Source of the DNA: Neptuniibacter sp.
GTDB taxonomy: Bacteria > Pseudomonadota > Gammaproteobacteria > Pseudomonadales > Balneatricaceae
DNA length: 7,877 nt
NCBI GenBank assembly: GCA_024686055.1
Contig: JAIBDV010000128.1
Location: 1 to 7,877 of the forward strand
Direction of reading: 5' to 3'
The position numbers were made by a program, and so were the translations under genes. Each line of letters opens with the position of its first letter. Within the stretch, counting starts at the first letter, position 1. Below the pieces are notes generated by a model. The model searched no databases, was not told the origin of the DNA, and worked only from the letters and a program-made list of their open reading frames with translations. Below, piece by piece: positions 1 through 6,835 of the stretch.

Positions 1-151
1 AGAGTACGTGCTGCACCCGCACAACGAAACACTGCTTCAGTCGGATATACATTCAACACAGAACAGCACTGGGGGAGTATTCAGAAACACCCGGCGACAG
101 GCGACAATAGCGGCAGGGATACAGGGACACAAAAGGGTCGGACCAGTTATC
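1..151. other. Gene-free leader, no supported coding region
   Basis: I see no convincing gene here. A + strand frame open from 8 to 232 has no ribosome binding site and runs through the Fur-box-like palindrome and the likely promoter of the next gene, so it is treated as chance. On the - strand an ATG at 52-50 opens a frame to the window edge (17 residues visible), but it has no Shine-Dalgarno sequence. A divergent gene starting left of the window remains possible and could share the palindrome at 152-176. Confidence 0.5.
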
Positions 152-176
152 GATAATGATTTTGATAATTATTATC
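152..176. promoter_or_regulatory. Fur-box-like operator, two overlapping sites
   Basis: Positions 158-176 match the classical 19-bp Fur box (GATAATGATAATCATTATC) at 16 of 19 bases by my alignment. Positions 152-170 give a weaker second match offset by 6 bp, which is the overlap arrangement known for Fur dimers. GATAAT hexamers begin at 152 and 164 and the inverted ATTATC lies at 171-176. The site overlaps the proposed -35 element of the downstream dehydrogenase gene, so iron-dependent repression is the simplest reading. Binding by Fur is inferred from sequence only. Confidence 0.75.
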
Positions 177-189
177 ATGAATGTACGAT
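162..189 (+). promoter_or_regulatory. Probable promoter of the alpha-hydroxy-acid dehydrogenase gene
   Basis: TTGATA (162-167) and TACGAT (184-189) are separated by 16 bp and resemble sigma-70 -35 and -10 elements. Transcription would start near 196, about 33 bp before the chosen ATG. The -35 element lies inside the Fur-box-like palindrome, so a bound repressor would block polymerase. Confidence 0.45.
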
Positions 190-228
190 CGACCCACACC
201 ACTCACCGCCAACCCAGGCAGGAACGCC

Positions 229-1404
229 ATGACAACACTGGTCGAAATTAACGATTACAAACGCCTGGCCCAGCGCCGGGTGCCGAAAATGTTTTTTGAT
301 TACGCCGACTCAGGCGCCTGGACAGAAAGCACCTACCGCGCCAACGAAAGTGACTTTCAGCAGCTGCTGCTGCGCCAGCGGGTGGCCGTTGATATGACCA
401 ACCGTTCACTGGCCAGCCAGATGATCGGTCAGGATGTCAGCATGCCGGTCGCGATTGCACCCACCGGGCTGGCGGGTATGCAGCGCGCCGATGGCGAAAT
501 GCTGGCCGCCCAGGCCTGTGAAGAAGCAGGCGTGCCCTATACCCTGTCGACCATGAGCATCTGCTCCATCGAAGATGTCGCCAGCGTCACCACCAAGCCG
601 TTCTGGTTTCAGCTCTATGTAATGAAAGACCGGGGCTTTATAGAAAGCCTGATCCAGCGCGCCAGAGATGCCCGTTGCTCCGCACTGGTGCTGACCTTTG
701 ATCTGCAAATCCTCGGCCAGCGTCACAAAGACCTGCGCAACGGCCTTTCCGCCCCGCCAAAGTTCACCCCCAGACATATCTGGCAAATGGCCACCCGCCC
801 CGGCTGGTGCCTGAACATGGCCACCACCCGCCGCCATGCGTTTCGCAATATCGTTGGCCATGTACAGGGTGTGGCGGATCTGTCTTCACTGGGCGCCTGG
901 ACCGCCGAGCAGTTCGACCCTCAATTAAGCTGGGATGATATCGAGTGGATCAAACAGAAATGGGGCGGCCCGCTGATCCTCAAAGGCATTCTGGACCCGG
1001 AAGATGCCAAACGTGCCGCCAGCAGCGGTGCCGATGCGCTGATCGTCTCCAACCACGGCGGCCGTCAGCTCGATGGTGCACGCTCCTCCATCGCTGCCCT
1101 GCCTGGCATTGTTGATGCTGTGGGTGATCAGATTGAAGTCCACATGGATGGCGGTATCCGCTCCGGTCAGGACGCCCTCAAAGCGATCGCGCTGGGGGCC
1201 AAAGGCGTCTACATCGGTCGCCCTCATCTCTACGGCCTGGCGGCACGGGGTAAACAGGGCGTCACCGAAGTGCTGGACATCATTCGCAACGAGATGGACA
1301 TCACCATGGCGCTGTGTGGCGAACGCGACATCAACAACATCGGCCCGCACAACCTGGACCCTTATTCACCGTTGCTGCGCAAACTGGCAGGCGAGCCGGA
1401 CTGA
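229..1404 (+). CDS. lldD: FMN-dependent alpha-hydroxy-acid dehydrogenase (L-lactate dehydrogenase type)
   Basis: The product is a 391-residue member of the FMN-dependent alpha-hydroxy-acid dehydrogenase/oxidase family, which oxidises 2-hydroxy acids such as L-lactate to 2-oxo acids. Family hallmarks are present: Tyr25 (FDYADSGA), Tyr130 (FQLYV), Lys252 (KGILDPEDA), His276 and Arg279 in SNHGGRQLDGA, and the FMN-phosphate segment DGGIRSGQDA...GRPHLYG. His276 is the expected catalytic base and Arg279 the substrate-carboxylate ligand. Length matches E. coli LldD (396 residues). The GQRHKDLRNGL segment is shared with lactate dehydrogenases of the cytochrome b2/LldD2 type, so mandelate, glycolate or another hydroxy acid cannot be excluded. 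I chose the ATG at 229 because it follows an AGGCAGGA ribosome site and begins at the family's usual N-terminus; the in-frame ATG at 181 lies upstream of the predicted transcript start. No lactate permease gene is next to it. Expression is probably iron-responsive through the upstream Fur-like box. Confidence 0.88.
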   Translation: MTTLVEINDYKRLAQRRVPKMFFDYADSGAWTESTYRANESDFQQLLLRQRVAVDMTNRSLASQMIGQDVSMPVAIAPTGLAGMQRADGEMLAAQACEEAGVPYTLSTMSICSIEDVASVTTKPFWFQLYVMKDRGFIESLIQRARDARCSALVLTFDLQILGQRHKDLRNGLSAPPKFTPRHIWQMATRPGWCLNMATTRRHAFRNIVGHVQGVADLSSLGAWTAEQFDPQLSWDDIEWIKQKWGGPLILKGILDPEDAKRAASSGADALIVSNHGGRQLDGARSSIAALPGIVDAVGDQIEVHMDGGIRSGQDALKAIALGAKGVYIGRPHLYGLAARGKQGVTEVLDIIRNEMDITMALCGERDINNIGPHNLDPYSPLLRKLAGEPD

Positions 1405-1423
1405 CCGCACAGGCCTTCACCGT

Positions 1424-2056
1424 TTACCGGCTGGACCCGGCCAATATCCCACCGGCGGCAATAAACAGGCTGCCTGTGGCGCGATTAAACCGCTTCAGAT
1501 TGTGCCCACGGGCAAACCAGGGGCTGATTCGAGTACCTGCCACGGCGTACAAAAACATGATCAGGCAGTCCATCACAAACCAGCTGCCGCCCAGCACCAC
1601 AAACTGGATCAGTTGTGGCTGGTCCAGCTGAATAAAGTTGGGAAACAGGGCGGCAAAAAACAGCAGGTCTTTCGGGTTGCTGATCCCCACCATAAAGCCG
1701 GTGCGAAATAGCGAGCCACCCGAGCGCGATATAGTGCCGCCCGCAACCTGCGCATCAGCCTGCACTGCAGAAGCGGTGCTGCGCCAGGCCTGCACCCCCA
1801 GATAGATCAGATAACCGGCCCCCAGCAACTTGACCAACGTAAACGCCTCCTGCGAGGCTGCCATCAACGCTCCCAGCCCCAGCGATGACAGCGTCATCAG
1901 GCACATGGCCGCTACAGCACCGCCCACCACCGTCAGCGCCGCCTTGCGATGACCATGCAGTACCCCATGGGACATACACAACAGCGCCGAGGGGCCTGGA
2001 AAAGCAATCAGCGCGGTAATCACGCCCATAAAGGTCAGCCAGAGACTCAGACTCAT
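1424..2056 (-). CDS. LysE/RhtB family amino-acid exporter
   Basis: This 210-residue hydrophobic protein fits the LysE/RhtB/LeuE family of inner-membrane exporters for amino acids and related metabolites. Visible hallmarks are the PGP motif at residues 20-22 near the end of the first membrane segment, the Gly-rich second segment (about 44-64), and GISNPKDLLFFAALFPNF around 124-141, where the NPK signature is at 127-129. About six membrane segments are expected, and the length is typical. Substrate cannot be told from sequence. The gene converges on the dehydrogenase gene with only 19 bp between their stop codons. Its start has no strong Shine-Dalgarno sequence. A TAGAAT hexamer on the - strand (2098-2093) might be its -10 element, but no good -35 is seen. 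No functional link to the flanking genes is evident. Confidence 0.9.
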   Translation of the reverse strand: MSLSLWLTFMGVITALIAFPGPSALLCMSHGVLHGHRKAALTVVGGAVAAMCLMTLSSLGLGALMAASQEAFTLVKLLGAGYLIYLGVQAWRSTASAVQADAQVAGGTISRSGGSLFRTGFMVGISNPKDLLFFAALFPNFIQLDQPQLIQFVVLGGSWFVMDCLIMFLYAVAGTRISPWFARGHNLKRFNRATGSLFIAAGGILAGSSR

Positions 2057-2140
2057 GGTGGCAGCCAGCTCAATCAGATTTCAGGGCCCGCTATTCTACG
2101 CCCATCACCCCGCGTGATACACAACCCCCAATTCAGGCCA

Positions 2141-2169
2141 CCGACATCAATGACAATTTCCGTTAGAAT
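2141..2169 (+). promoter_or_regulatory. Possible promoter of the sensor kinase gene cluster
   Basis: CCGACA (2141-2146) and TAGAAT (2164-2169) are spaced by 17 bp in the divergent intergenic region, 41 bp before the kinase ATG. The -35 element is only a 4-of-6 match. A TACACA hexamer at 2118-2123 resembles one half of the motif seen upstream of the two acidic-protein genes, but no second half is present. Confidence 0.35.
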
Positions 2170-2210
2170 CCCCTCCTCAACTCTCGCCAGGACGCGGCTC
2201 AGGAAGTTCA

Positions 2211-3881
2211 ATGCGCAGTATCTTTCTCAGAATCTACATCGGCATCCTCTGTGCCGTGCTGATCATCGGCGGCGGTGCGCTGCTGGGTTACCGGCTCTGG
2301 AATGAGGACCGGCTCAGTGATTACCTGGCCAGCAGCAGCCAGGGCACCCTGCAACTGATCAGCCAGGGGCTTATCCGGCACCAGGGCGAGCGCCGACAGC
2401 AGTGGCTGGCGCTGAGCAAACGGGTTACCGCACTGCCGCTGGAACTGATCAGCGCCCAGCAACTGCCCACCAGCCTCCAGCCAGGCCATAAGCCTGACAA
2501 TGCAGGACTACGTATTACTGTGGTTGATGAACAGCGCCGTCGTCTGTTTCTGCCCGCCAGCAAAAACCAGCAACAGTGGCTGCAGGTCACCCTGGCCGAG
2601 TCTGATATCAACGAGCAACTGATGCGCGGCAGCCAGCTGCTGCTGCTTAACGAGCTGGGCCGCGCCCCGCAGCCTGAACGCAAAGCCGCATTACAACGCC
2701 TGCAAGCCGCTTTTGCGTACCCGCTGCACTGGCTGAGCAGCCGCGAGCTACACGCCAACTACCTGCAAAAACGGGCGCTGGCGCAGGGCGATACCGTAGT
2801 CGAACTACTCACCCTGGCTGACAGCCAGCGTGCTATCCGCAGCCTGGCGCCGATCGGCAACAGCGGTGAGTTTCTGCAACAGGGACCTGTGCCCCTGTTT
2901 GAGCCTTTCCCACGTAGCCTGGTGATTGTGGCCGGTCTGCTCGGGCTGGCATTACTGGCGCTGGCCTGCTTGCTGCTGGTTCGCCCACTGGAGCGGCGGC
3001 TGGGGCGGATGGCCCGCGAAGTCGATCAGCTACAGCCCAGCGGCCCAAGCAATCCGCTGACCGTCGATGGTAACGATGCCCTGACCACCCTGGCCGGTAA
3101 GATCAATACCATGTCGGCCCGTATCTACCAGCTGCTTAATGCCCAGCGAGAACTTAACCGTGCCGTCTCCCACGAGCTGAAAACCCCGCTGGCCCGGCTC
3201 GCCTTTCGCCGCGAGCTGGCCCTGCACAAACTCAATCAGCTCAGTGCCGAGTCGCTCGATATCAGCCCGGTGGTTCAACATCTGGATGGCATGGACAGCA
3301 GCCTGCAGGAGCTTAACTCGCTGGTTGAAGAGATCCTGCTTTACGCCAGCATGGAAAGCACTGCACCTGCCCTGGCCCCCTGCCCGGTAGATCTGAGCGA
3401 ACTGCTCAACAGTCTGTTTGAACCGCTGCGCAGCGAAAGTCCCAACCTGCAATTCAGCCACAATGCCTTCGGCGGGCTGCAGGTTCAGGCCGACCCACAC
3501 TACCTGCGCCGCGCTCTGCAGAACCTGCTCGGCAACGCCCAGCGCTATGCATACAACCAGATAAGGGTCTCCATCAGCACCCAGCCCGGCCAGCTCTGTC
3601 TGTGCGTTGAAGACGATGGCCCCGGCATCCCGCTCGAACAGTGGCAACAGATGCTAGAACCGTTCAGCCGGATAGACTCCAGTCGCAACCGCAACAGTGG
3701 CGGCAGCGGACTGGGGCTGGCGATTGTGCGCCAGATCGCCCACTGGCATCAGGGCGAGATCCAGCTGGGTCATTCAAGGCTACTCAGAGGGCTCAGCGCC
3801 CAGCTGACCCTGCCGACCCCGGACAGCAGCGCCACCTCAGCCGAACCGATACAAGCCGATGCTACAAACTGCAACATTTAA
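2211..3881 (+). CDS. RstB-like sensor histidine kinase with a large periplasmic domain
   Basis: This is a 556-residue inner-membrane sensor kinase, the presumed partner of the response regulator encoded at 5997-6692. The first membrane segment is at about residues 4-26, the periplasmic region about 27-235, and the second membrane segment 236-257, followed by a HAMP-like linker. The dimerisation/phosphoacceptor motif AVSHELKTPLARL contains His321. The ATPase domain shows the N box (LLGNAQRYA, Asn442), the G1 box (DDGPGIP, 468-474) and the G2 box (GGSGLGLAIV, from 497). The kinase core and the segment FSRIDSSRNRNSGG closely resemble E. coli RstB. The protein is about 120 residues longer, mainly because the periplasmic region is roughly twice as long, so the signal sensed may differ. 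AGGAAG at 2201-2206 supports the ATG at 2211. It is the first gene of the cluster and its stop lies about 60 bp before the acidic-protein start. Confidence 0.92.
   Translation: MRSIFLRIYIGILCAVLIIGGGALLGYRLWNEDRLSDYLASSSQGTLQLISQGLIRHQGERRQQWLALSKRVTALPLELISAQQLPTSLQPGHKPDNAGLRITVVDEQRRRLFLPASKNQQQWLQVTLAESDINEQLMRGSQLLLLNELGRAPQPERKAALQRLQAAFAYPLHWLSSRELHANYLQKRALAQGDTVVELLTLADSQRAIRSLAPIGNSGEFLQQGPVPLFEPFPRSLVIVAGLLGLALLALACLLLVRPLERRLGRMAREVDQLQPSGPSNPLTVDGNDALTTLAGKINTMSARIYQLLNAQRELNRAVSHELKTPLARLAFRRELALHKLNQLSAESLDISPVVQHLDGMDSSLQELNSLVEEILLYASMESTAPALAPCPVDLSELLNSLFEPLRSESPNLQFSHNAFGGLQVQADPHYLRRALQNLLGNAQRYAYNQIRVSISTQPGQLCLCVEDDGPGIPLEQWQQMLEPFSRIDSSRNRNSGGSGLGLAIVRQIAHWHQGEIQLGHSRLLRGLSAQLTLPTPDSSATSAEPIQADATNCNI
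3863..3878 (+). promoter_or_regulatory. Candidate response-regulator site before the secreted acidic gene
   Basis: The 16-bp sequence TACAAACTGCAACATT lies over the last codons of the kinase gene, about 65 bp before the acidic-protein start. It matches the site at 6712-6727 at 13 of 16 positions and has two ACA-containing half-sites about 10 bp apart, typical of OmpR-family regulators. Agreement with the E. coli RstA consensus TACATNTNGTTACA is only 8 of 12 defined bases. Its position inside a coding region weakens the case, but the match to the second copy supports it. Confidence 0.4.
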
Positions 3882-3895
3882 ATCCTTTAAAAATG

Positions 3896-3901
3896 TATCA
3901 T
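3896..3901 (+). promoter_or_regulatory. Possible -10 element for an internal promoter
   Basis: TATCAT sits in an A/T-rich patch between the kinase stop and the acidic-protein start, which contrasts with the GC-rich surroundings. No good -35 is seen at the right spacing, which would suit a promoter that needs an activator bound near 3863-3878. It would start a transcript near 3908, upstream of the chosen GTG. Confidence 0.3.
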
Positions 3902-3942
3902 TTGCGCTCACCCTTGACCGATTGACCCAGCGAGACCCCAAC

Positions 3943-4680
3943 GTGAAACCAAGGCCCCTGCTCTGTATCACCCTGCTCACCAGCCTGTGGCTATACAGCC
4001 CTGCACTGTGGGCCGACAGCAACACCGACTGGGGCGACTGGGGGCTGGACAGCGATCAGCTGATGGAAACGCTGGACCGGGACGACTCCCCCTTTGAAGC
4101 CATCCCTGAGTTTGAAGCCCCGCTGCGTAAATCTGCCCGCGAGCGCCGCCCGCTGCACGCCCAGGAACAGGCCATTTTCTCGGAACTGGATAACAGCGAC
4201 CTGAGCGACTACCCACCCAGTAAAGGTGAAGATAGGGAAGACGAGGACGGCGAAGATTTCAGCCTGCTGGAACAACTGGAGCAGCTGGAACAACTGAATA
4301 ACGCCACCGGCCTGGGCGATGCACTGGAGTCTGGAAACGTAGATATCTACGTCGAAGATGGCCAGCTGGTTATCGAGCCGCTGGACGACGAAGGTGAGCT
4401 GCCCGATGACTATAACGACCTGCCAGAGCTGCCGCTGGACGAGCTTGATTCCGACAGCGCCCAGACCCTGATCGATGCACTCGATAGCCTCGATCAGGAT
4501 GGCGACAGCTTCACGATCGACATTGGCGGCACAGAGATAGAGTTCGACCGTGAAGACCTGGAAGGCCTTGAAGACCTGGATGATGTCGAGGCCTTGCTCG
4601 ACGAGCTGGGGGAGGAGTTCGAGTTCGACAGCGACGACCTTGATCATAACGATGATCAGGCAGGTGAGTACGAACGATGA
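3943..4680 (+). CDS. Secreted, highly acidic protein of unknown function
   Basis: I do not recognise a family. With the GTG start at 3943 the product is 245 residues and begins with a clear Sec signal peptide: basic KPR, a hydrophobic core, then SPALWA with cleavage expected after residue 24. There is no lipobox. The in-frame ATG at 3859 would place about 28 extra residues before the signal peptide and has no ribosome site, so GTG is preferred, although its own Shine-Dalgarno (GCGAG) is weak. The mature chain is roughly one-third Asp plus Glu. It contains DWGDWG near its start, a three-fold Leu-Glu-Gln run, and two similar beta-like segments (NVDIYVEDGQLVIEP and DSFTIDIGGTEIEFD), each followed by Asp/Glu/Leu-rich stretches. 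No intact EF-hand or RTX nonapeptide is present. Its stop overlaps the start of the next gene (ATGA at 4677-4680), so it is probably translated with the outer-membrane barrel protein and may be its substrate or partner. Confidence 0.8.
   Translation: MKPRPLLCITLLTSLWLYSPALWADSNTDWGDWGLDSDQLMETLDRDDSPFEAIPEFEAPLRKSARERRPLHAQEQAIFSELDNSDLSDYPPSKGEDREDEDGEDFSLLEQLEQLEQLNNATGLGDALESGNVDIYVEDGQLVIEPLDDEGELPDDYNDLPELPLDELDSDSAQTLIDALDSLDQDGDSFTIDIGGTEIEFDREDLEGLEDLDDVEALLDELGEEFEFDSDDLDHNDDQAGEYER
4267..4293 (+). repeat. Three tandem 9-bp units encoding Leu-Glu-Gln
   Basis: CTGGAACAA, CTGGAGCAG and CTGGAACAA follow each other in frame, preceded by another CTG and followed by CTGAAT. They encode LEQLEQLEQL, a short amphipathic helix or coiled-coil segment in the secreted acidic protein. 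Confidence 0.8.
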
Positions 4681-5960
4681 ATGTCCGTATTTCAGCCCGC
4701 CACAGTCTGTTGACCGGCATGCTGGCACTTGCCCCGCTGGCACTCGCCGCGCCCTCCAGCAGCGAACCTCAGCGTGATCTCAGCCGCCTGCTCACCGAGG
4801 CCCACCAGCACCCGGCCCAGGCCATTCAACAACTGGAACAACAGCTGGCTGCCGACCCTCACTGGCACCGTGCCCGGCTGGAACTGGCCCGGCTCTACTA
4901 CCGCCAGCAGCAATACCCCGCAGCCCGCCAGGCGGTTAAACAGGTGGTCAGCAACGCTGAACTGCCCGCCACCGTGCGCAAAAATGTACTGACGTTTTAC
5001 CGCAAAATCCTGCAGGCCGAACAGGCCCAGCAAACCCACCAGGCCAGCGTTGATTATGCACAACACTGGCAGCTGGGCGGCCAGCTCAGTCTGGCCAGCG
5101 GCTACGACAGCAACGCCAACACCGGCCCGGAACATCAGGATATCGGCCTGCGTACCCTGCGCCTTAAACCCGGCGCACTGCAACGCAGCGATCACTACCT
5201 CAGCAGCCAGCTGCTATTACGTGCAGGTCGCAGCCTGAGTGCTGCTGATATTGCCCCCGGTACAGCTGGCCACCTGCGCTGGCGCAACCGGTTACACCTG
5301 TCGAAGCGGCAATATCAGCAGCAACGTCGGGCCGACATCCGCACGCTGCAACTGGTCAGCAGCCTGCACTACCAGCTGGATGCGCAATGGCAACTCAGCG
5401 GCGAGCTACAGCTATCGCACCTGACTGAAGGCCGCAACAGCGATATCAACTACGCCGGACTGGAGCCCACCTTGCAATGGCAGCAAGGCCCGCACCAGGT
5501 CCGCCTGTCGGCCCTGCACAAAGACCGTAACTACCTGGCCAGCAGAGCTCGCGCCAAAGACGGCCCGGTGCAGGAACTGGCACTGCGCTACAGCTTCCAG
5601 CCCGGTCGCCAATGGCGCCTGCAACTCGGTGGCCGCCTCATCGATGCCGATTACCAGGGCCAACGCCACAGCTACCATGCCCGCGAAGCCGAAGCCCGGC
5701 TCAACTATCGCTACAGCGCCCGGCTGGCCCTCTGGAGCCAGTTGCGTTTTCGCAGCAGCCATTACCAGGCAGCAGAGGCACCGCTCTACCCGGATGCCCG
5801 CAACGAAAACAATATCAGCCTGCGCACCGGTGCCCGCTACCGGCTCAGTGAAGATTTCTCACTGGGGCTGACGCTCTCCAGCTACCGCAACAAAGCCAAC
5901 CACAAACTGCACGACTACAACCGTCAGCTGGCCGAACTGCGGCTTAACTGGCAGTTTTAG
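4677..5960 (+). CDS. Outer-membrane TPR/beta-barrel protein, Slam (DUF560)-like
   Basis: The 427-residue product has a signal peptide (cleavage expected after residue 24 or 25, LALA). An alpha-helical TPR-like region follows at about 33-118, for example AHQHPAQAIQQLEQQLAADP and HRARLELARLYYRQQQYPAA. From about residue 130 to the end there are alternating polar/hydrophobic strands ending in Trp-Gln-Phe, the typical C-terminal aromatic of an outer-membrane barrel. The barrel opens with LASGYDSNANTGP (139-151), a segment typical of surface lipoprotein assembly modifier (Slam/DUF560) barrels. About 14 strands would fit in the roughly 300 residues. Slam proteins move specific cargo proteins across the outer membrane (type XI secretion), with cargo genes usually adjacent; here the acidic protein is the obvious candidate. 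It could instead be another TPR-barrel class, such as a polysaccharide exporter. The start is set by AGGTGA at 4662-4667 and the ATGA overlap with the upstream gene. Confidence 0.8.
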   Translation: MNVRISARHSLLTGMLALAPLALAAPSSSEPQRDLSRLLTEAHQHPAQAIQQLEQQLAADPHWHRARLELARLYYRQQQYPAARQAVKQVVSNAELPATVRKNVLTFYRKILQAEQAQQTHQASVDYAQHWQLGGQLSLASGYDSNANTGPEHQDIGLRTLRLKPGALQRSDHYLSSQLLLRAGRSLSAADIAPGTAGHLRWRNRLHLSKRQYQQQRRADIRTLQLVSSLHYQLDAQWQLSGELQLSHLTEGRNSDINYAGLEPTLQWQQGPHQVRLSALHKDRNYLASRARAKDGPVQELALRYSFQPGRQWRLQLGGRLIDADYQGQRHSYHAREAEARLNYRYSARLALWSQLRFRSSHYQAAEAPLYPDARNENNISLRTGARYRLSEDFSLGLTLSSYRNKANHKLHDYNRQLAELRLNWQF

Positions 5961-5984
5961 AAAACACTCAAGGCTAAAAGATAT

Positions 5985-5990
5985 TAAGGA
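5985..5990 (+). promoter_or_regulatory. Strong ribosome binding site of the response regulator gene
   Basis: TAAGGA lies six bases before the ATG at 5997 and fixes the start. The 36-bp gap after the barrel gene holds no evident terminator or promoter, so the regulator gene is probably read through from upstream. Confidence 0.75.
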
Positions 5991-5996
5991 CAGCCC

Positions 5997-6692
5997 ATGA
6001 CCGGCCTACGGATATTACTGATTGAAGACGACGCCGAACTGGCCGAACTGACCCTGGAATACCTGCGCGGTTTTGACCACCAGGTCAGCCATGAAGCCGA
6101 CGGCAACCGGGCCGTACAGCGCATTATTGATGAGCAGCCCGAGCTGGTGCTGCTGGATATTATGCTGCCGGGTAAAAACGGCATCGACATCTGCCGCGAA
6201 GTCCGTGAACACTATCGCAACCCGATCATCATGCTGACTGCGCGCAGCGATCAGATCGACCAGATTATCGGCCTGGAGATCGGCGCTGACGACTACATCT
6301 GCAAACCGGTTGAGCCTCGCCTGCTGGTTGCCCGGATCAATGCCATCAGCCGTCGTATCCAGCGTGACAGCAGCCCCACAGCGGTCACCGATAACCTGAT
6401 TCAGATACAGGACCTGCAGATCAACAGCAACGCCCGCAAAGTCAGCCACCAGGGCCAGCCGCTCAGCCTGAGCACTCAGGAGTACGACCTGCTGCACCTG
6501 CTGGCCAGTAACGCTGGCAAGGTGCTGTCCCGCGAGTACATTTTCCACGAGGTACGCGGGCTGGAATACGACGGCATGAGCCGCTTTGTCGACATCACTA
6601 TCTCCCGCCTGCGGCATAAAATCGGCGATGACCCGCACCAGCCGGAACGGATCAAAACCGTCCGCAACCGGGGCTACCTGCTGGCCACCTGA
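5997..6692 (+). CDS. RstA-like OmpR-family response regulator
   Basis: The 231-residue cytoplasmic protein has a receiver domain (about 4-118) and a winged-helix DNA-binding domain (about 132-230). Receiver hallmarks are the acidic pocket Glu10-Asp11-Asp12, the phosphoacceptor Asp54 in LLDIMLPGKNG, Thr81 and Lys103 in YICKP. The C-terminal part, including EVRGLEYDGMSRFVDITISRLRHKIGD and the RIKTVRNRGYLLA wing, closely resembles E. coli RstA, matching the RstB-like character of the kinase at 2211-3881. It is therefore most likely the target of that kinase, although the two genes are separated by the acidic and barrel genes. It lies 36 bp after the barrel gene. Likely targets are the motif copies at 3863-3878 and 6712-6727. 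I leave the symbol blank because orthology to rstA cannot be shown here. Confidence 0.93.
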   Translation: MTGLRILLIEDDAELAELTLEYLRGFDHQVSHEADGNRAVQRIIDEQPELVLLDIMLPGKNGIDICREVREHYRNPIIMLTARSDQIDQIIGLEIGADDYICKPVEPRLLVARINAISRRIQRDSSPTAVTDNLIQIQDLQINSNARKVSHQGQPLSLSTQEYDLLHLLASNAGKVLSREYIFHEVRGLEYDGMSRFVDITISRLRHKIGDDPHQPERIKTVRNRGYLLAT

Positions 6693-6711
6693 GCCAGCCG
6701 GGGGCCCTCTG

Positions 6712-6727
6712 TACACACTGTTACATT
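6712..6727 (+). promoter_or_regulatory. RstA-box-like direct repeat before the acidic repeat gene
   Basis: TACACACTGTTACA (6712-6725) agrees with the published E. coli RstA consensus TACATNTNGTTACA at 10 of 12 defined bases. The two TACA elements start exactly 10 bp apart (6712 and 6722), as expected for an OmpR-family dimer on direct half-sites. It lies just after the gene for an RstA-like regulator, and a 13-of-16 copy is found at 3863-3878. A further TGTACA at 6751-6756 may be an extra half-site or part of the promoter. Regulator binding is inference. Confidence 0.6.
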
Positions 6728-6752
6728 CCTCGAACCAAACTGAGACAGACTG

Positions 6753-6758
6753 TACAAA
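6753..6758 (+). promoter_or_regulatory. Possible -10 element of the acidic repeat gene
   Basis: TACAAA would place the transcript start near 6765 and the RstA-like box at roughly -40 to -53, a position suited to activation. The -35 region (around 6730-6735) is poor, which fits an activator-dependent promoter. The assignment is tentative. Confidence 0.3.
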
Positions 6759-6835
6759 TGATCTGACGGATTATGGTTCCAGTCGCTACCGGGAAGCACT
6801 CCCTGGCGAGACCAACCATGAAAAGGATGACAACC

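Larger units (their letters stand above)
6693..6835. other. Intergenic regulatory region
   Basis: About 140 bp separate the response regulator from the acidic repeat gene. The region holds the candidate regulator box, a possible -10 element and the ribosome site of the next gene. A GC-rich stretch (GCCAGCCGGGGGCCC) directly follows the regulator stop, but it forms no convincing hairpin with a T run, so termination of the upstream cluster here is uncertain. Confidence 0.6.

Noticed and set aside
1..52. Possible start of a divergent - strand gene (ATG at 52-50)
   Set aside because: Only 17 codons are visible, with no Shine-Dalgarno sequence and no recognisable motif; too little to call.
8..232. 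Open + strand frame of 74 codons at the left end
   Set aside because: It has no ribosome site and no recognisable protein character, and it runs across the Fur-like box, the promoter and the start of the dehydrogenase gene.
1394..1432. Inverted repeat AGCCGG...CCGGCT between the convergent genes as a bidirectional terminator
   Set aside because: The arms are only 6 bp with a loop of about 27 bases and no T runs on either side.
2118..2133. Third copy of the regulator motif upstream of the kinase
   Set aside because: Only the first half (TACACA) is present; the second half is replaced by a C run.
3943..4014. Lipoprotein signal in the acidic protein
   Set aside because: The only Cys (residue 8) lies within the hydrophobic core and not after a lipobox; a normal signal-peptidase I site (ALWA) follows.
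4487..4540. EF-hand-like calcium loop (DQDGDSFTID) in the acidic secreted protein
   Set aside because: The glycine is at the wrong position and the final Glu ligand is absent, so it does not fit the canonical loop.
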